55,976 bases of DNA from Alphaproteobacteria bacterium (GCA_022826665.1 JAJDUK010000077.1:1-55976), one strand, 5' to 3'. Counted from the stretch's first letter, positions 24,268 through 34,800 are shown. Made by a program: numbers and translations. The notes: generated by a model from the sequence alone, not told the origin.

Positions 24268-25107
24268 CTACTCCGGCGAATAGCCGGGGCAAATTACGTG
24301 CTTGGGTTCGGTGCAGCCGCCGGTGAGTTCGCGCAGGCGCTCCTGATAGTTCCAGGCGCGCACCGCCTCGTAGTGATCGAAGGCGTGCTTGACCAGGAAT
24401 TCGACCGGGTCGATCACCTCCTCGCGGCGCACCACTCCCTCGCCGATGGCGAGCACGGCGCGCGGCGTGAGCGCGAGCAGGTAGGCACGCGGATCGATCA
24501 CGCCATCAACGCCGAAGCCCACGGCGTCTCGGGCTGCCGTCGGGCCGAAGATAGGCAACACCAGATAGGGGCCTTCGCCGACGCCGTAATGGTGGAGCGT
24601 CTGGCCGAAGTCGGCGTCGTCCGCTTTCAGGCCGAGGTCGGTCGCCACGTCGAAGAGCCCCGCCGCGCCGGCGGTGCTGTTGACCACGAAGCGACCGAAG
24701 CTCGTGGCGGCGCGGTCCGGTTTGAGTTGTAGCAGATGGTTCGCGGTGACCACCGGCTCCGCCATATTGGTGAAGGCGCGACTGACAGCCTGCCGTGCGT
24801 CGGTCGGCATGAAGCCCCGGTAGAACCGGGCCACCGGTTCCAAGAGAAGAAAGTCGAACACGCCGTTGATGTAGTAGAAGACTTGGTTCACCTCCTCGAA
24901 GGGATCGTCATAGCCGTCTTTCCCGCCCTCGCGCGGCAGAACCGGCCAGTCGGCGCCACGGCTCTCAATTGACGGAGCACCGTCGAGGGAGGCGGGCTCA
25001 TCGTCAATGAACCGTTCGAGCACCGTGCAGCCCTGCACGACGGGGACAGCCATGAGCAGCGTGACCAGCGCGACGGCGAACCGACCCGCGCGGCCCTGCG
25101 ATTTCAT
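24268..25107 (-). CDS. mlaA: MlaA (VacJ) outer-membrane lipoprotein
   Basis: With the start at 25107 (MKSQGRAGRF) the 279-residue product has a signal peptide ending in lipobox VVQGC. The MlaA domain is clear: DPFEEVNQVFYYINGVFD, LEPVARFYRGFMP, then NMAEPVVTANHLLQLKPDRA, FVVNSTAGAAGLFDVA, the region FGQTLHHYGVGEGPYLVLPIFGP (residues in two motifs) and VIDPRAY. MlaA sits in the outer membrane and removes misplaced phospholipids, passing them to MlaC and the MlaFEDB transporter; none of those genes are adjacent. An ATG at 25131, overlapping the upstream gene, is an alternative start. Transcribed after slt and the threonine dehydratase gene. Confidence 0.92.
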   Translation of the reverse strand: MKSQGRAGRFAVALVTLLMAVPVVQGCTVLERFIDDEPASLDGAPSIESRGADWPVLPREGGKDGYDDPFEEVNQVFYYINGVFDFLLLEPVARFYRGFMPTDARQAVSRAFTNMAEPVVTANHLLQLKPDRAATSFGRFVVNSTAGAAGLFDVATDLGLKADDADFGQTLHHYGVGEGPYLVLPIFGPTAARDAVGFGVDGVIDPRAYLLALTPRAVLAIGEGVVRREEVIDPVEFLVKHAFDHYEAVRAWNYQERLRELTGGCTEPKHVICPGYSPE

Positions 25108-25111
25108 TCGG

Positions 25112-26152
25112 CTAGCTGGCGGCAGGATCATCGCCCTGATTCAGGACCACGCGGAAGGTGGCGGGATCGACGTTGCCGCCGGAGAGCACGGCGACCACCG
25201 TCCGCCCGGCGGTGGCGATCTTTCCAGCAAGCACCGCCGCCAACGCCACCGCGCCACCGGGCTCCACCACGAGCTTGAGATGCAGGAAGGCCGCCCGCAT
25301 GGCCGCGCCCACCTCGGCATCGCTCACGGCTACGCCGCTTTGCACCCGCTCCACATTGATCGGGAAGGTAAGCGCGCCGGGCTTCGGGGCGAGGAGTGCG
25401 TCGCAGAAGCTCTGGCCTTGTGCACCGGAGACGCCGACGCGACGGCCCTGTTCGAACGACATGGCGTGGTCATCGTAGCCCTGCGGTTCGGCGGTGTGAA
25501 GGCGGGTCTCCGGCCAGGCATCGGCAATGGCGAGAGACGTTCCGGCCATCAGACCGCCACCGCCGGCAGGCACAACCACGGCATCGGGCCGGCAGCCGAA
25601 CGCTTCGCATTGGCTGACGATTTCGTGCCCGACCGTGCCCTGGCCGGCGATGACATTGAAGTCGTCATAGGGCTTGACCAGCGTCGCGCCGCGTTCATCC
25701 GCAATCCGCTTGCCGAGCGCCTCCCGGGCCTCGGAGGCGCGGTCGTAGAGCACGACCTCGGCGCCGTGGCGGCGGGTGCCGGCGATCTTCACCTCGGGCG
25801 CATCCCTCGGCATGACGATGACCGCCGGCACGCCGACGAGCTTAGCCGCCGCCGCGACAGCTTGGGCGTGGTTGCCGGAGGAATAGGTGACCACGCCGCT
25901 CTGCCTGGTGGCCCGATCTAGCTGCAACAGGCGGTTGCAGGCGCCCCGGAACTTGAACGAGCCGGTGCGCTGGAGCGGCTCCGCCTTGAGCAGCAGGCGC
26001 CCGCCGATCAACTCGTCGAGGGCGTCGGCCCTGAGCAGCGGCGTCTCGACCGCGTGGCCGGCCAGGCGCTCCGCAGCCCCGCGCACGTCGGAGGGCTTGG
26101 GCAGCAGCTCCGGCGCCGTCGTATCCGAAGCGGCACCCTGCGGGTCGCTCAC
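25112..26152 (-). CDS. Threonine/serine dehydratase (catabolic type, no ACT domain)
   Basis: This 346-residue fold-type II PLP enzyme deaminates threonine or serine to 2-oxobutyrate or pyruvate. The PLP lysine is in RTGSFKFRGA, YSSGNHAQAVA binds the substrate carboxylate, PAGGGGLMAG holds the phosphate and SGGNVDP is near the C-terminus. There is no regulatory ACT domain, so it is of the TdcB / serine racemase / hydroxyaspartate dehydratase class. I choose GTG 26152 because GGAGG lies five bases upstream and the codon overlaps the slt stop as GTGA, a coupling used elsewhere in this genome. mlaA follows within a few bases. Confidence 0.88.
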   Translation of the reverse strand: MSDPQGAASDTTAPELLPKPSDVRGAAERLAGHAVETPLLRADALDELIGGRLLLKAEPLQRTGSFKFRGACNRLLQLDRATRQSGVVTYSSGNHAQAVAAAAKLVGVPAVIVMPRDAPEVKIAGTRRHGAEVVLYDRASEAREALGKRIADERGATLVKPYDDFNVIAGQGTVGHEIVSQCEAFGCRPDAVVVPAGGGGLMAGTSLAIADAWPETRLHTAEPQGYDDHAMSFEQGRRVGVSGAQGQSFCDALLAPKPGALTFPINVERVQSGVAVSDAEVGAAMRAAFLHLKLVVEPGGAVALAAVLAGKIATAGRTVVAVLSGGNVDPATFRVVLNQGDDPAAS

Positions 26153-28383
26153 CGGAACCTCCGCCGCCGCCATCCTGCGCGGCGGGCCTCGCCCCGATCC
26201 GGCCGGTCGACGGGCATGACGCCGTCGTCGCGCGAAAACCGACACAGCGCACGAAAATCGATATGGGCACCCCGCTCGCCGTTGCCGATTCGCGCGCAAT
26301 GAGCATCCACGGTCTGCTGGGACATGCCGCGCGCGAGATCGCGCTCCAGGTTCGAGGCTGTCGGCCGCCGGCCAAGCTGCCAGCGATAAACTTGTGTTCC
26401 TTCCAGAACCCGCTGCACGTAGTTGCGGGTTTCTGAGAGCGGGATCATTTCGATCCAGTCGATGATGTCCACATCCGGGTCGTGCCGGGGATCGCCGTTC
26501 GCTGCGATCCAGCGGGCGACGTTGCGCGGCCCGCCATTATAGGCGGCGACGGCCAGCAGGTACGAACCATCGAAGCGCGCGAGCATGTCGCTCAAGTAGC
26601 GGCTGCCGAGCGCGACATTGTGCGTGCGATTGGAGGTGAGGCGCTTGCTCGACTGGCTCAGGCCCATTTTTCGGGCGACGCTCTTTGCTGTCCCCGGCAT
26701 CAGCTGCATCAAACCGAGCGCGCCTGAGCCGCTCCGTGCCAGTCGGTCGAAGCGGCTCTCCTGGCGGATCAGCGCGAGCACCAGGGCATGTTCGAGGTCG
26801 CCGTCGTCCCGTGCGAACGGCACGTTCACTAGCGGAAACAGCCGGTCGATGGAGACGTACCCGTCCCGCGCGGCGTGCTGGGCCGCACGGATCGCCTGCT
26901 CGGGCTGACCGACAGAAAGCGCAAACGCCGAAATCATGGCGTAGTCCGCCTCGTTGCGCGCGAGCGTGCTCAGGCGCTTGTAGAAAGAGTCCACAAGATA
27001 GTCGCGGCCGAGAAACGTCAGGAAACGAACGGCCGCGAACAGCGCATGGCCGTTGAGCGTCGCAGCGCCGGCGGTACCGGACGCGGCGCCGATCAGCGGC
27101 GCGTCGGATGCGGCAATCCGGGCCATTGCAACCTGACCATAGAAGGTGGCCGGATACGCCGCGGCCTTGCCGTACCAGAGAGCCGCCCCCTCCGGATCGC
27201 CGGACGTGTCTGCGGCCAGGCCCGTCCAATAGGCCGCGCGTGCCCGGCTGATCGGCATGGTCACCGCGCCGTGCATACGCTCGAAGTGGAGAAACGCACC
27301 GCGCGCATCGTCCAGGAAACGAAGCGCGATCCACCCGGCGAGCCATTCGGCTTCGGAATAAGTCGAGGCCGCGGTCTGTCGGTGCTCGGCGGCGAGCGCA
27401 TAGGCCTCATCAACCAGCCCATCCTCCAGGGCGTGGCGCGCCAGGACGGCGCGTTCTCGCCACCAGAGCTTGGGCCTGGGGCCGAGATCCTGCGGTGGAG
27501 TCTCCAAGAGGGCCCGGGCATCCTCGTCGCGACCCTTCTTTCGCCGCCAGCGCAGCCGCTCGTAGACAAGACCTGGATGATCGCGGAGCGACTGCGGCAC
27601 GCGCGCAATCGCCCGATCCACGCCGCCGGCGTAGGCGCGCAGCGTCAGCCGCGCCTCCGCCAGCCGCTGTTGCCCCTCGTCGACATAGCGGTACATGCGC
27701 CGCGCCGCGCGGGCGTGATTGGCCCATACCAGGCGATCCAGGCGGGCGAGGTGATCTTCGGGCTGCAGGTGCGCCCGGTAGCGGCGGTAGGTCTCGCGAA
27801 GCTCCCGCCCGGTGAACCACCCCTGGACCCAGGTCTTGCGGATCAGTGCTGCCGCGCGCTTTTCCTGGCCGATGCCGAACAGGGCGTCGGCATAGCGCAA
27901 GCGGCCCTCACGGCTAATGGGATCGCGCCAGCGGTACCAGGCGAGGACGTCCGCATCGGAAACCCCCTTCGCCATCGCCGATTCCGCGTTGATCTGGAGC
28001 AGTCTCTGATCCGGCCAGTCCGGATACTCGTCGATGAACTGCGCGATGTCGGCGAAGGAGGCGCGCGTGCCCGGACTGCTGTAGTCCCACCAGCGCAGGA
28101 TCGTGGCGCCGAGGGGGTCGCTCGCCCTGCGGGCTAGGCGATGGGCGCGGCTCCAGTTGTTGCGCGCTCCCGCTCTGAAGGCGTCGACATAAAGCGCGAT
28201 GTCGGCCCGCGCCACGGCCGGCGGCATGGGCGGCGCCGGCTCCTCCTTGGCATAAGTCGGTGAGCCGAAGACGATCGGCAGAAGCACCGCCAGGGTAACG
28301 AGCACTGTCCAAATCGACAGCGCGACGCGAGCGCGTACACGATCCAGGAAAGCGGCGACTCGACACGGCCTTGTTCCCGACAT
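26149..28383 (-). CDS. slt: Soluble lytic murein transglycosylase (Slt family)
   Basis: The 744-residue periplasmic enzyme cleaves peptidoglycan glycan strands to 1,6-anhydromuropeptides. After a basic start and a hydrophobic export segment (about 20-42) comes a long alpha-helical superhelix of TPR-like pairs (about 55-510), as in the Slt70 doughnut, and then a lysozyme-like SLT domain: catalytic E542 in [24 protein letters not shown], and [13 protein letters not shown]. The arginine-rich C-terminus ([14 protein letters not shown]) overlaps the dehydratase start. It is divergent from dapA, a pairing common in alphaproteobacteria. Confidence 0.92.
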   Translation of the reverse strand: MSGTRPCRVAAFLDRVRARVALSIWTVLVTLAVLLPIVFGSPTYAKEEPAPPMPPAVARADIALYVDAFRAGARNNWSRAHRLARRASDPLGATILRWWDYSSPGTRASFADIAQFIDEYPDWPDQRLLQINAESAMAKGVSDADVLAWYRWRDPISREGRLRYADALFGIGQEKRAAALIRKTWVQGWFTGRELRETYRRYRAHLQPEDHLARLDRLVWANHARAARRMYRYVDEGQQRLAEARLTLRAYAGGVDRAIARVPQSLRDHPGLVYERLRWRRKKGRDEDARALLETPPQDLGPRPKLWWRERAVLARHALEDGLVDEAYALAAEHRQTAASTYSEAEWLAGWIALRFLDDARGAFLHFERMHGAVTMPISRARAAYWTGLAADTSGDPEGAALWYGKAAAYPATFYGQVAMARIAASDAPLIGAASGTAGAATLNGHALFAAVRFLTFLGRDYLVDSFYKRLSTLARNEADYAMISAFALSVGQPEQAIRAAQHAARDGYVSIDRLFPLVNVPFARDDGDLEHALVLALIRQESRFDRLARSGSGALGLMQLMPGTAKSVARKMGLSQSSKRLTSNRTHNVALGSRYLSDMLARFDGSYLLAVAAYNGGPRNVARWIAANGDPRHDPDVDIIDWIEMIPLSETRNYVQRVLEGTQVYRWQLGRRPTASNLERDLARGMSQQTVDAHCARIGNGERGAHIDFRALCRFSRDDGVMPVDRPDRGEARRAGWRRRRFR

Positions 28384-28435
28384 GCTGCCAACCTATTCTC
28401 GCCGAAGCCGCAATGCACGACCGTGGGAGCGTGTC

Positions 28436-29311
28436 ATGTTCCAGGGATATCTGACGGCCCTGATCACGCCGTTCCGCAATGGCGAAGTGGATGAAGACGC
28501 CTACCGTGATTTCGTCGACTGGCAAATCGAGGAGGGTGCCGCCGGGCTCGTGCCCTGCGGAACCACGGGTGAATCGCCGACCCTCAGCCACGAGGAACAC
28601 CACCGGGTGACCGAGATCTGCATCGAGGTCGCGGCTGGGCGGGTTCCGGTCGTGGCCGGCACGGGCTCGAACTCGACCGAAGAGGCGATCAGCCTCACCC
28701 GCCACGCCAAGGACGCCGGCGCAGACGGCGCGCTGCTCGTCATGCCCTATTACAACAAGCCGACGCAAGAGGGGATGTACGCCCACTACAAGGCGGTCAA
28801 CGACGCCGTGGACATCCAGCAGATCATCTACAACATCCCCGGCCGGAGCGTGGTGGACATGTCGGTCGAGACGATGGCGCGTCTCGCCGAGCTTCCCAAC
28901 GTCGTGGGGGTCAAGGACGCGACCGCCGACCTATGTCGGCCCACCCGCACCAGGAACACCATCGGCGAGGAGTTCTGCCAGCTCTCGGGCGAGGACGGGA
29001 CGATTCTGGGCTTCCTGGCGCAAGGCGGCGACGGCTGCATCTCGGTGACTGCGAACGTGGCTCCGCGCCAGTGCGCGGGCTTCTTCGCCGCGTGGGATCG
29101 TGGCGATGCCGCCGAGGCGCTGGACCGGCACAGCCAGCTGATGCCGCTCCACGACACGTTGTTCGTCGAGAGCAACCCGATCCCGGTCAAGTACGCCGCG
29201 TCGTTGCTCGGCAAGTGCGAGCCGGAGGTGAGGTTGCCGCTAACCTCCCCCAGCGAGGCAAACCGCGAGCGGATCGAATCGGCGATGCGCCGGGTCGGCC
29301 TCCTCAACTGA
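28436..29311 (+). CDS. dapA: 4-hydroxy-tetrahydrodipicolinate synthase
   Basis: This 291-residue TIM-barrel enzyme condenses pyruvate with aspartate semialdehyde, the first committed step of lysine and diaminopimelate synthesis. GTTGESPTL (42-50) binds substrate, Y132 in IYNIPGRS is the catalytic triad tyrosine and K160 in GVKDA forms the Schiff base. ATG 28436 is preceded by GGGAG; the frame is open further upstream without support. A small hairpin (29321-29335, CGGGGC loop GCCCCG) follows the stop before smpB. Confidence 0.95.
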   Translation: MFQGYLTALITPFRNGEVDEDAYRDFVDWQIEEGAAGLVPCGTTGESPTLSHEEHHRVTEICIEVAAGRVPVVAGTGSNSTEEAISLTRHAKDAGADGALLVMPYYNKPTQEGMYAHYKAVNDAVDIQQIIYNIPGRSVVDMSVETMARLAELPNVVGVKDATADLCRPTRTRNTIGEEFCQLSGEDGTILGFLAQGGDGCISVTANVAPRQCAGFFAAWDRGDAAEALDRHSQLMPLHDTLFVESNPIPVKYAASLLGKCEPEVRLPLTSPSEANRERIESAMRRVGLLN

Positions 29312-29351
29312 GTACGGCACCGGGGCAACGCCCCGCGGCCCACCCCATCCG

Positions 29352-29825
29352 ATGAGCGGCAACACCGCGCCCGGCGGCAAACGAATCGCGCAAAATCGCA
29401 AGGCGCGCCGCGACTATCATCTCGAGCGTCCTTTCGAGGTCGGCATCCGGCTCACCGGGACCGAGGTCAAGTCGCTCCGGGCAGGACGGGCCAACATCAA
29501 CGATGCCTACGCCACCGAACGCGGCGGCGAGGTGTTTCTGATCAACGCCCACATCGCCCAATACGACGGCGCCGGCCCCTTCAATCACGACCCCCTGCGG
29601 CCGCGAAAGCTGCTGCTACACAAGCGGGAGATACGCAAGCTGGTGGGGGCGCTGCGCCGCGGCGGCGTGACCTTGGTGCCGCTCGCCCTCTATTTCAACG
29701 AGCGCGGGATCGCCAAGGTGGCGCTCGCCATGGCCTCGGGAAAACGCAAGTACGACAAGCGCGCCGCGGAGAAGGCGCGGGACTGGCAGCGCCAGAAGGA
29801 ACGGCTGGTCCGCGAACGCGGATAG
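29352..29825 (+). CDS. smpB: tmRNA-binding protein SmpB
   Basis: A 157-residue OB-fold protein that carries tmRNA to stalled ribosomes for trans-translation. It starts with the family pattern AQNRKARRDYHLERPFEVGI, continues TGTEVKSLRAGRANINDAYA, HIAQYDGAGPFNHDPLRPRKLLLH, and ends in the basic tail KRKYDKRAAEKARDWQRQKE that reaches the decoding centre. No ssrA gene is recognisable in the window. It is 40 bases after dapA and probably co-transcribed. Confidence 0.96.
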   Translation: MSGNTAPGGKRIAQNRKARRDYHLERPFEVGIRLTGTEVKSLRAGRANINDAYATERGGEVFLINAHIAQYDGAGPFNHDPLRPRKLLLHKREIRKLVGALRRGGVTLVPLALYFNERGIAKVALAMASGKRKYDKRAAEKARDWQRQKERLVRERG

Positions 29826-29839
29826 AAGGATTTGCCGGC

Positions 29840-30502
29840 TCAGGCGCGCGCCTCGTCCAACACGTCCCGAATCGCGGCGAAGACATCGGCAAACATCGCC
29901 GGCGTGAGACGGCCCGTGTTCGTGTTGAGGCGCGAGCAATGGTAGCTGTCGAACAGACTGTGCCCGTCATCCAGGCGATGGGCCGCGCCATGGGCGAAGC
30001 GGCACGCGCTGGCGCGGAGACCGAGCGCCTTCAGCACCGCGCCGTGAGCGACCAGGCCCAGCGCGAGGATCACCCGAAGCTGTGTCATCGCCGCGATCTC
30101 GGCCGTGAGGAACTGACGGCACGCCGCGATTTCCGCCCCCTTCGGCTGGTTCTGCGGCGGGACGCAGCGAACCGCGTTGGTGATCCGGCAGTCGTGCAGC
30201 GTGAGGCCATCGGCAGCGTGAGCGCCGTAGGCACCGCGGGCGAAGCCGAAATCGCCGAGGGTGGCGTAAAGCAGGTCGCCGGCAAAATCACCTGTGAAGG
30301 GCCGGCCCGTGCGATTAGCCCCGCGCAGGCCGGGCGCGAGACCGACGATCAACAGTCGCGCATCAAGTCCACCGAAGCTCGTCACCGGTGCATTGTGCCA
30401 ATCCGGCTCGGCAGTCCTATGACCTTCACGAAAAGCGGCGAGTCGCGGGCACAGGTCGCAGTCCCGGTCCGGTGCGCGCGGAGCCGGCACCGGCGTGCTC
30501 AC
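29840..30502 (-). CDS. Uracil-DNA glycosylase, family 4/5 (UdgB-like)
   Basis: This 220-residue DNA repair enzyme removes uracil or other deaminated bases. It has the CDLCPRL cysteine motif near the start, DARLLIVGLAPGLRGANRTG (catalytic loop, with G-L-A-P-G-L as in family 5 rather than GEAPG of family 4), the NAVRCVPPQNQP stretch and a C-terminal SYHCSRLNTNTGRL loop. The iron-sulfur cysteines expected in families 4 and 5 are visible (C-x2-C at the start, NAVRC and SYHC). Its GTG start (30500-30502) overlaps the NYN stop as GTGA, so the two are translationally coupled. Confidence 0.85.
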   Translation of the reverse strand: MSTPVPAPRAPDRDCDLCPRLAAFREGHRTAEPDWHNAPVTSFGGLDARLLIVGLAPGLRGANRTGRPFTGDFAGDLLYATLGDFGFARGAYGAHAADGLTLHDCRITNAVRCVPPQNQPKGAEIAACRQFLTAEIAAMTQLRVILALGLVAHGAVLKALGLRASACRFAHGAAHRLDDGHSLFDSYHCSRLNTNTGRLTPAMFADVFAAIRDVLDEARA

Positions 30503-31143
30503 GCCGTGTGCGCGACCTCGTCGGCCATCTCGTCCTCCTCGCCCTCGTCGCCGTACCCCTCGTACTCGTCCTCCATCGGCTCCCTCAGGGTCCGGGCACG
30601 TTCGTGCCGCCACTTCGGCTCGCGCGCGATCACGGGCTCTAGCTCCTGCAGCTCGATGAAGGTGTCGGCTTGTCGGCGGAGTTCGTCGGCAATCATCGGG
30701 GGCTGCGAGCGAATCGTGCTGACGACCGATACCCGCACACCCTTGCGCTGGACGGCCTCGGTCACACGGCGGAAATCGCCATCGCCCGAGAACAGCACGA
30801 TGTGGTCGAGGACGTCGGCCAACTCCATCATGTCGACCGCGATTTCGATATCCATGTCGCCCTTGACCTTGCGGCGACCCAAGGAATCGGTGAACTCCTT
30901 GGTCGGCTTCGTGATCAAGGTGTAGCCGTTGTAGTCGAGCCAATCGACCAGCGGCCGGATCGGCGAATACTCCTGATCCTCGATGAGAGCCGTGTAATAG
31001 AGAGCACGGATGAGCCGGGCCTTGCCCGCGAACTCCTCCCTCAAGCGCTTGTAGTCAATGTCGAATCCGAGCGAACGGGCCGCGGCGTAGAGATTTGCGC
31101 CGTCGATAAAGAGGCCGATCCGCTCTTGCGGGTTGAAATCCAT
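30499..31143 (-). CDS. NYN-domain protein (LabA/DUF88 family)
   Basis: A 214-residue PIN-like nuclease-fold protein. Motifs GLFIDGANLY, VDWLDYNGYTL, KGDMDIEIAVDMM, HIVLFSGDGDFRRVTE and GVRVSVVST carry the conserved acidic residues (D16, D-x-D, SGDGDF) that bind metal in NYN nucleases. The C-terminal ~50 residues are acidic and low-complexity (EDEYEGYGDEGEEDEM). I take ATG 31143, preceded by AAGGA, over the TTG one codon upstream. LabA-type proteins are of uncertain role in RNA turnover; here it is coupled to the uracil glycosylase gene. Confidence 0.85.
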   Translation of the reverse strand: MDFNPQERIGLFIDGANLYAAARSLGFDIDYKRLREEFAGKARLIRALYYTALIEDQEYSPIRPLVDWLDYNGYTLITKPTKEFTDSLGRRKVKGDMDIEIAVDMMELADVLDHIVLFSGDGDFRRVTEAVQRKGVRVSVVSTIRSQPPMIADELRRQADTFIELQELEPVIAREPKWRHERARTLREPMEDEYEGYGDEGEEDEMADEVAHTA

Positions 31144-31306
31144 CAAGTTCTATCCTTCTCGGTCGGGTGAGTCAGAATACCGGAGACCATGCCGTTGCTG
31201 CGTGGCGCATCTCTCCGTCGCCCACGAAGTCGCGGGCACTCGGCACGCGCGCCATAACTAGGGATTATCGGAGAGCGGGACAAGTGCAAGAGCGCGTTTC
31301 GTCACA

Positions 31307-31834
31307 ATGATTCTAGTTGCACTCGGTGCGAACCTCGCAAGCGTGCGCCATGGCACGCCGGCCGAGGGGCTGGACGCGGCGCTCGCTGCGCTTGCCGAGC
31401 GCGGAATCCTGCCCGTTGCGCGGTCGCGGTGGTACCGCAGCGCGCCGGTTCCGCCCGCGCAAGGACCCTGGTTCGTCAACGGCGTGGTCCGGGTCGAGAC
31501 GACGCTCTCCCCCGTCCCGCTCATGGCGCACCTCCTCGCCGTCGAAGCGGCGTTCGGACGACGGCGGAGCATTGCCGGCGCGGACCGTCCCCTCGACCTC
31601 GATCTCCTGGATTACGATGGCCAGGTCGTCCACCACGCCGCCAGCGACGACGGACCGGCACTCAGCCTCCCTCACCCCAGGCTTGCGGAACGCGCGTTCG
31701 TGCTGGCACCGCTCATCGAGGTGGCCCCCGACTGGCGGCATCCGGTGAGCGGCGCCACCGCCGCATCTTTGCTCGCGGTGGTGGCGGGGGATCAGACCAT
31801 CGAGCCGCTTTCGCCTGCCCCAACCGGCGCGTGA
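31307..31834 (+). CDS. folK: 2-amino-4-hydroxy-6-hydroxymethyldihydropteridine pyrophosphokinase
   Basis: The 175-residue HPPK transfers pyrophosphate from ATP to the pterin, a step of folate synthesis. It begins VALGANL, has RSRWYRSAPVPP, WFVNGVVRVET, the ATP and magnesium motif RPLDLDLLDYDG (with the DLDLL aspartates) and PHPRLAERAFVLAPLIEVAP. It stands alone here, without folP or folB nearby. The start at ATG 31307 lacks a strong ribosome site. Confidence 0.93.
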   Translation: MILVALGANLASVRHGTPAEGLDAALAALAERGILPVARSRWYRSAPVPPAQGPWFVNGVVRVETTLSPVPLMAHLLAVEAAFGRRRSIAGADRPLDLDLLDYDGQVVHHAASDDGPALSLPHPRLAERAFVLAPLIEVAPDWRHPVSGATAASLLAVVAGDQTIEPLSPAPTGA

Positions 31835-32051
31835 CGGCGCCGGCGCTCCGGTAGCGAACCACCCACAATCAGACGCTTGCGAGCGCCCGATCGCAAAATC
31901 GCATATTGATTTGATCATTTTCGATAGCGAGAGATATCATGGCCCGGCCGCGGACGGCGGCCCGGTTGGGCGGAGGCGGCGGCTTCCGACGAGGGCTCTG
32001 CAATCGCGTCGGCTACACGCTCGACAGCCGGCGCTACGGTCGAAGGACGGA

Positions 32052-33362
32052 ATGCGAAGACTACTGGCAGCCGGCATTGCCGGCTTGATGATGATTTCCC
32101 TCCCGGCGATTACGCTCGCCGACGAGGACCAGGAAACCTATGAGCAGCTCGATCTGTTCGGCGACATTCTCGAACGAATACGGGACGAGTATGTCGAGGA
32201 AGTAAGCACGTCCGACCTGATCGATGCCGCCATCGAGGGCATGATCGGCTCACTCGACCCCCATTCGAAGTACCATAACCCCAAGAGCTACAAGGAAGTT
32301 CAGGTTCAGGCGCGCGGCGAGTTCGGCGGCCTCGGCATCGAGGTGACGATGGAGAACGGCCTCGTCAAGGTGATCGCGCCGATCGACGACACGCCCGCGC
32401 AGCGTGCCGGGATCGAGGCGGGGGACCTGGTGACCCACCTCGACGACGAACCGGTGCTCGGTCTCACCCTCCAGCAGGCCGTCGACAGGATGCGCGGCCC
32501 CGCCAACTCCGAGATCACGCTCACCGTCCGCCGCAGAGGGGTGGAGGAGGATCTGACGTTTCCGATCACCCGCGCGATCATCAAGATTCGTTCGGTGCGT
32601 GCGCGGGTAGTGGATGACGAGATCATCCTCGCGCGGATCTCGACGTTCTCCGAGCACACGTCCGACGATCTCGAGGGAACACTGGGCGACCTGTGGGACG
32701 AGCAGGGCGACCAGATGCTCGGCGCCGTACTCGACCTGCGCAACAATCCGGGCGGTCTCCTCGATCAGGCGATCGCGGTCTCGGATGCGTTCCTGGAACG
32801 GGGTGAAATCGTATCGACCAGGGGTCGGGACCCCGACAGCATTCTGCGCTTCAACGCGCGCCAAGGAGACATCATCGACGGCCTGCCGCTGGTCGTGCTG
32901 ATCAACAGCGGGACGGCCTCGGCCTCAGAGATCGTGGCCGGTGCGCTGCAGGATCACGGGCGGGCACTACTCCTCGGCACCCGCTCGTTCGGCAAAGGCT
33001 CGGTGCAGACGGTGCTTCCGCTCAGCGGGCGCGGCGCGCTGCGGCTTACCACGGCGCGATACTTCACGCCGTCCGGCCGCTCGATCCAGGAACAGGGGAT
33101 CGACCCCGATATCGTCGTGGAGCAGATTCGGCCCGAGCCCGAGCCCGAGCCAGAGGCTGACGCGGTGCCTGAACGGCGGGAAGAGGACCTGCGGGGCCAT
33201 CTCGACAATGACGGGTCCGGTGTCGAGGACGAAGTTGACCCGGTGACGGAGGAGGCTGTCCAGGTTGAGGACGACCCGGCGGATGGCGACTATCAGCTGG
33301 CCCGCGCGATCGAGCAGCTGCGCGGCTTCCACGTCCTCTCGGGCAGAGCGATCGTAAACTGA
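32052..33362 (+). CDS. ctpA: Carboxyl-terminal processing protease (CtpA, S41)
   Basis: A 436-residue periplasmic serine protease. After a signal peptide ([17 protein letters not shown], cleavage near ADEDQ) come a PDZ domain (about 88-165, FGGLGIEV and [16 protein letters not shown]) and the S41 catalytic domain with [15 protein letters not shown] (227-240), the serine within GTASASE (287-293) and K315 in RSFGKG. A proline-glutamate-rich tail (about 355-410) precedes a C-terminal helix. ATG 32052 has AAGGA upstream. It probably tailors lipoproteins or murein hydrolases. rppH follows by 34 bases, an order common in alphaproteobacteria. Confidence 0.92.
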   Translation: MRRLLAAGIAGLMMISLPAITLADEDQETYEQLDLFGDILERIRDEYVEEVSTSDLIDAAIEGMIGSLDPHSKYHNPKSYKEVQVQARGEFGGLGIEVTMENGLVKVIAPIDDTPAQRAGIEAGDLVTHLDDEPVLGLTLQQAVDRMRGPANSEITLTVRRRGVEEDLTFPITRAIIKIRSVRARVVDDEIILARISTFSEHTSDDLEGTLGDLWDEQGDQMLGAVLDLRNNPGGLLDQAIAVSDAFLERGEIVSTRGRDPDSILRFNARQGDIIDGLPLVVLINSGTASASEIVAGALQDHGRALLLGTRSFGKGSVQTVLPLSGRGALRLTTARYFTPSGRSIQEQGIDPDIVVEQIRPEPEPEPEADAVPERREEDLRGHLDNDGSGVEDEVDPVTEEAVQVEDDPADGDYQLARAIEQLRGFHVLSGRAIVN

Positions 33363-33396
33363 GCCGGTACGCGCGTCGGCCCCACCTCCGGGTGAC

Positions 33397-33903
33397 ATGA
33401 ATAGTCTCGACGGGCTCCCCTACCGTCCCTGTGTCGGCGTGCTGTTGTTCAACGCACGGCGGCAAGTCTTCGTCGGACAGCGCATCGACATGGTGCAGGA
33501 AGCCTGGCAGATGCCGCAGGGCGGCATCGACCGGGGCGAGGACCCGCGCGATACGGCGCTAAGGGAGCTTGAGGAAGAGACCGGCGTCAGACCCGACAAG
33601 GTGGAGCTCGTCGCAGAAACGCGGGAGTGGTTGCGCTACGACTTGCCGCCCAACTTGGTAAACCGCGTTTGGCGCGGGCGCTACCGGGGCCAGGAGCAGA
33701 AATGGTTCGCCGCGCGCTTCCTCGGTACCGATGCCGACGTCGACATCGATACCCCGCATCCCGAGTTCAGCGATTGGCGCTGGTCTCCCGTCGACGAAAT
33801 CGCCGCGAACGCGGTTTCCTTCAAGCGGGCGCTCTACGAAGCGGTGATTGCTGAGTTCCGGCCGTTTCTTTCGCCCACGCCAGACGGCGGACATAGAGCC
33901 TGA
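33397..33903 (+). CDS. rppH: RNA pyrophosphohydrolase (Nudix)
   Basis: The 168-residue enzyme removes pyrophosphate from the 5-prime end of RNA and starts RNase E-dependent decay. The Nudix box starts [16 protein letters not shown] and continues LEEETGV, and family features such as [29 protein letters not shown] and [11 protein letters not shown] distinguish RppH from other Nudix enzymes. Its 3-prime end overlaps the end of the convergent ferritin-like gene by 83 bases. Confidence 0.93.
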   Translation: MNSLDGLPYRPCVGVLLFNARRQVFVGQRIDMVQEAWQMPQGGIDRGEDPRDTALRELEEETGVRPDKVELVAETREWLRYDLPPNLVNRVWRGRYRGQEQKWFAARFLGTDADVDIDTPHPEFSDWRWSPVDEIAANAVSFKRALYEAVIAEFRPFLSPTPDGGHRA

Positions 33904-34678
33904 GCGCAAGCCAAGTCAGCGCCGCGATAATTCTTCCCAGCCGTCCCTGCGGCTTGATGCCGACCGCCTTCAAAGTCATGCCAACGCCGCGCTGAACGTG
34001 ATCCCGCCGGTAGAGCGGTAGCGTGCGCGCCGCATAAGCGAGGGTGGCGCGTCGGCGAACGTAGGGATCGGGCTCTCCGACACCGGAGTGATAGGCGTAG
34101 GAGAGCTCGTCGTCGGTCGACTCGAATAGACGGCCGAGCGCCACCTTGGCTCGCGCGAGCCGGCCGACGCCCTCGATATCCCGATAGCGCTTCATGGTGG
34201 TGTAGAAGAGCTTGTAGTGGCGGAACTCGTCGCCCGCGATCCGCTTGCAGATCGCCTTGAAGACCGGTTCTTCGGCGGCGTCGCGCAGCGCACTGTAGTA
34301 GGTGGACGTGCCGACTTCGACGATGCAGCGCGCCACCATCTCGGCGCAGCGTGACCCCCGGATCGATTCGCTCGCCTCCACGTCGATGGGATGGCCTGCG
34401 ACGAAGCGGGCGAAGGTCGCATCGAAGTCGAACGAGGGGTCCGCGAACTCGGCGTAGCGGCGCAGGACCGCGCCGTGCTGGACCTCCTCCTCCGCCCACG
34501 CAAGCGCGTCGGCGCAGAAGCCGGGATCGTCGTGAAACACGCCGCAGAGATACTTGCCGTAGTCGGCGCTGTGGTGCTCGACCATGCACGCGGCCTTGGC
34601 AATCTTGACCATCTCCGGGTCGAGTTTCGACCGGTCGAACTGGTCCCAAGGGATGTCGTCAAGGGTCCAGTGGCCCAT
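33821..34678 (-). CDS. Ferritin-like diiron-carboxylate protein
   Basis: A 285-residue four-helix-bundle protein. Possible iron ligands are visible as E-x-x-H and D/E-x-x-H pairs: [28 protein letters not shown] and [11 protein letters not shown]. Length and spacing fit the ferritin-like superfamily (rubrerythrin, AurF or hydroxylase-like) but not a named family. The C-terminal ~60 residues are basic and hydrophobic. Oxidase, hydroxylase or iron-storage roles are all possible. Convergent with rppH, overlapping it by 83 bases; if the overlap is real, the last 27 residues are encoded within rppH. Confidence 0.7.
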   Translation of the reverse strand: MGHWTLDDIPWDQFDRSKLDPEMVKIAKAACMVEHHSADYGKYLCGVFHDDPGFCADALAWAEEEVQHGAVLRRYAEFADPSFDFDATFARFVAGHPIDVEASESIRGSRCAEMVARCIVEVGTSTYYSALRDAAEEPVFKAICKRIAGDEFRHYKLFYTTMKRYRDIEGVGRLARAKVALGRLFESTDDELSYAYHSGVGEPDPYVRRRATLAYAARTLPLYRRDHVQRGVGMTLKAVGIKPQGRLGRIIAALTWLALRLYVRRLAWAKETAGTQQSPLRRAPA

Positions 34679-34772
34679 GGTCCGCGTCCTGGATTAAGAC
34701 GATTCAACGGTCCCGCATAATAGCACGTGCAGGCCGAATGTCGCTAAGGACGGAATCGATTTCATATCCTGC

Positions 34773-34800
34773 TTGACGGCTCATAACCTTTATTCAAAAT
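34773..34800 (+). promoter_or_regulatory. Candidate promoter for nirK
   Basis: TTGACG (34773-34778) and CAAAAT (34795-34800) are 16 bases apart in an A+T-rich patch about 120 bases upstream of nirK, which leaves a long leader. The nirK ATG itself has GGAGGG 12 bases upstream. No clear NsrR or FNR dyad could be assigned by eye. Confidence 0.35.
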
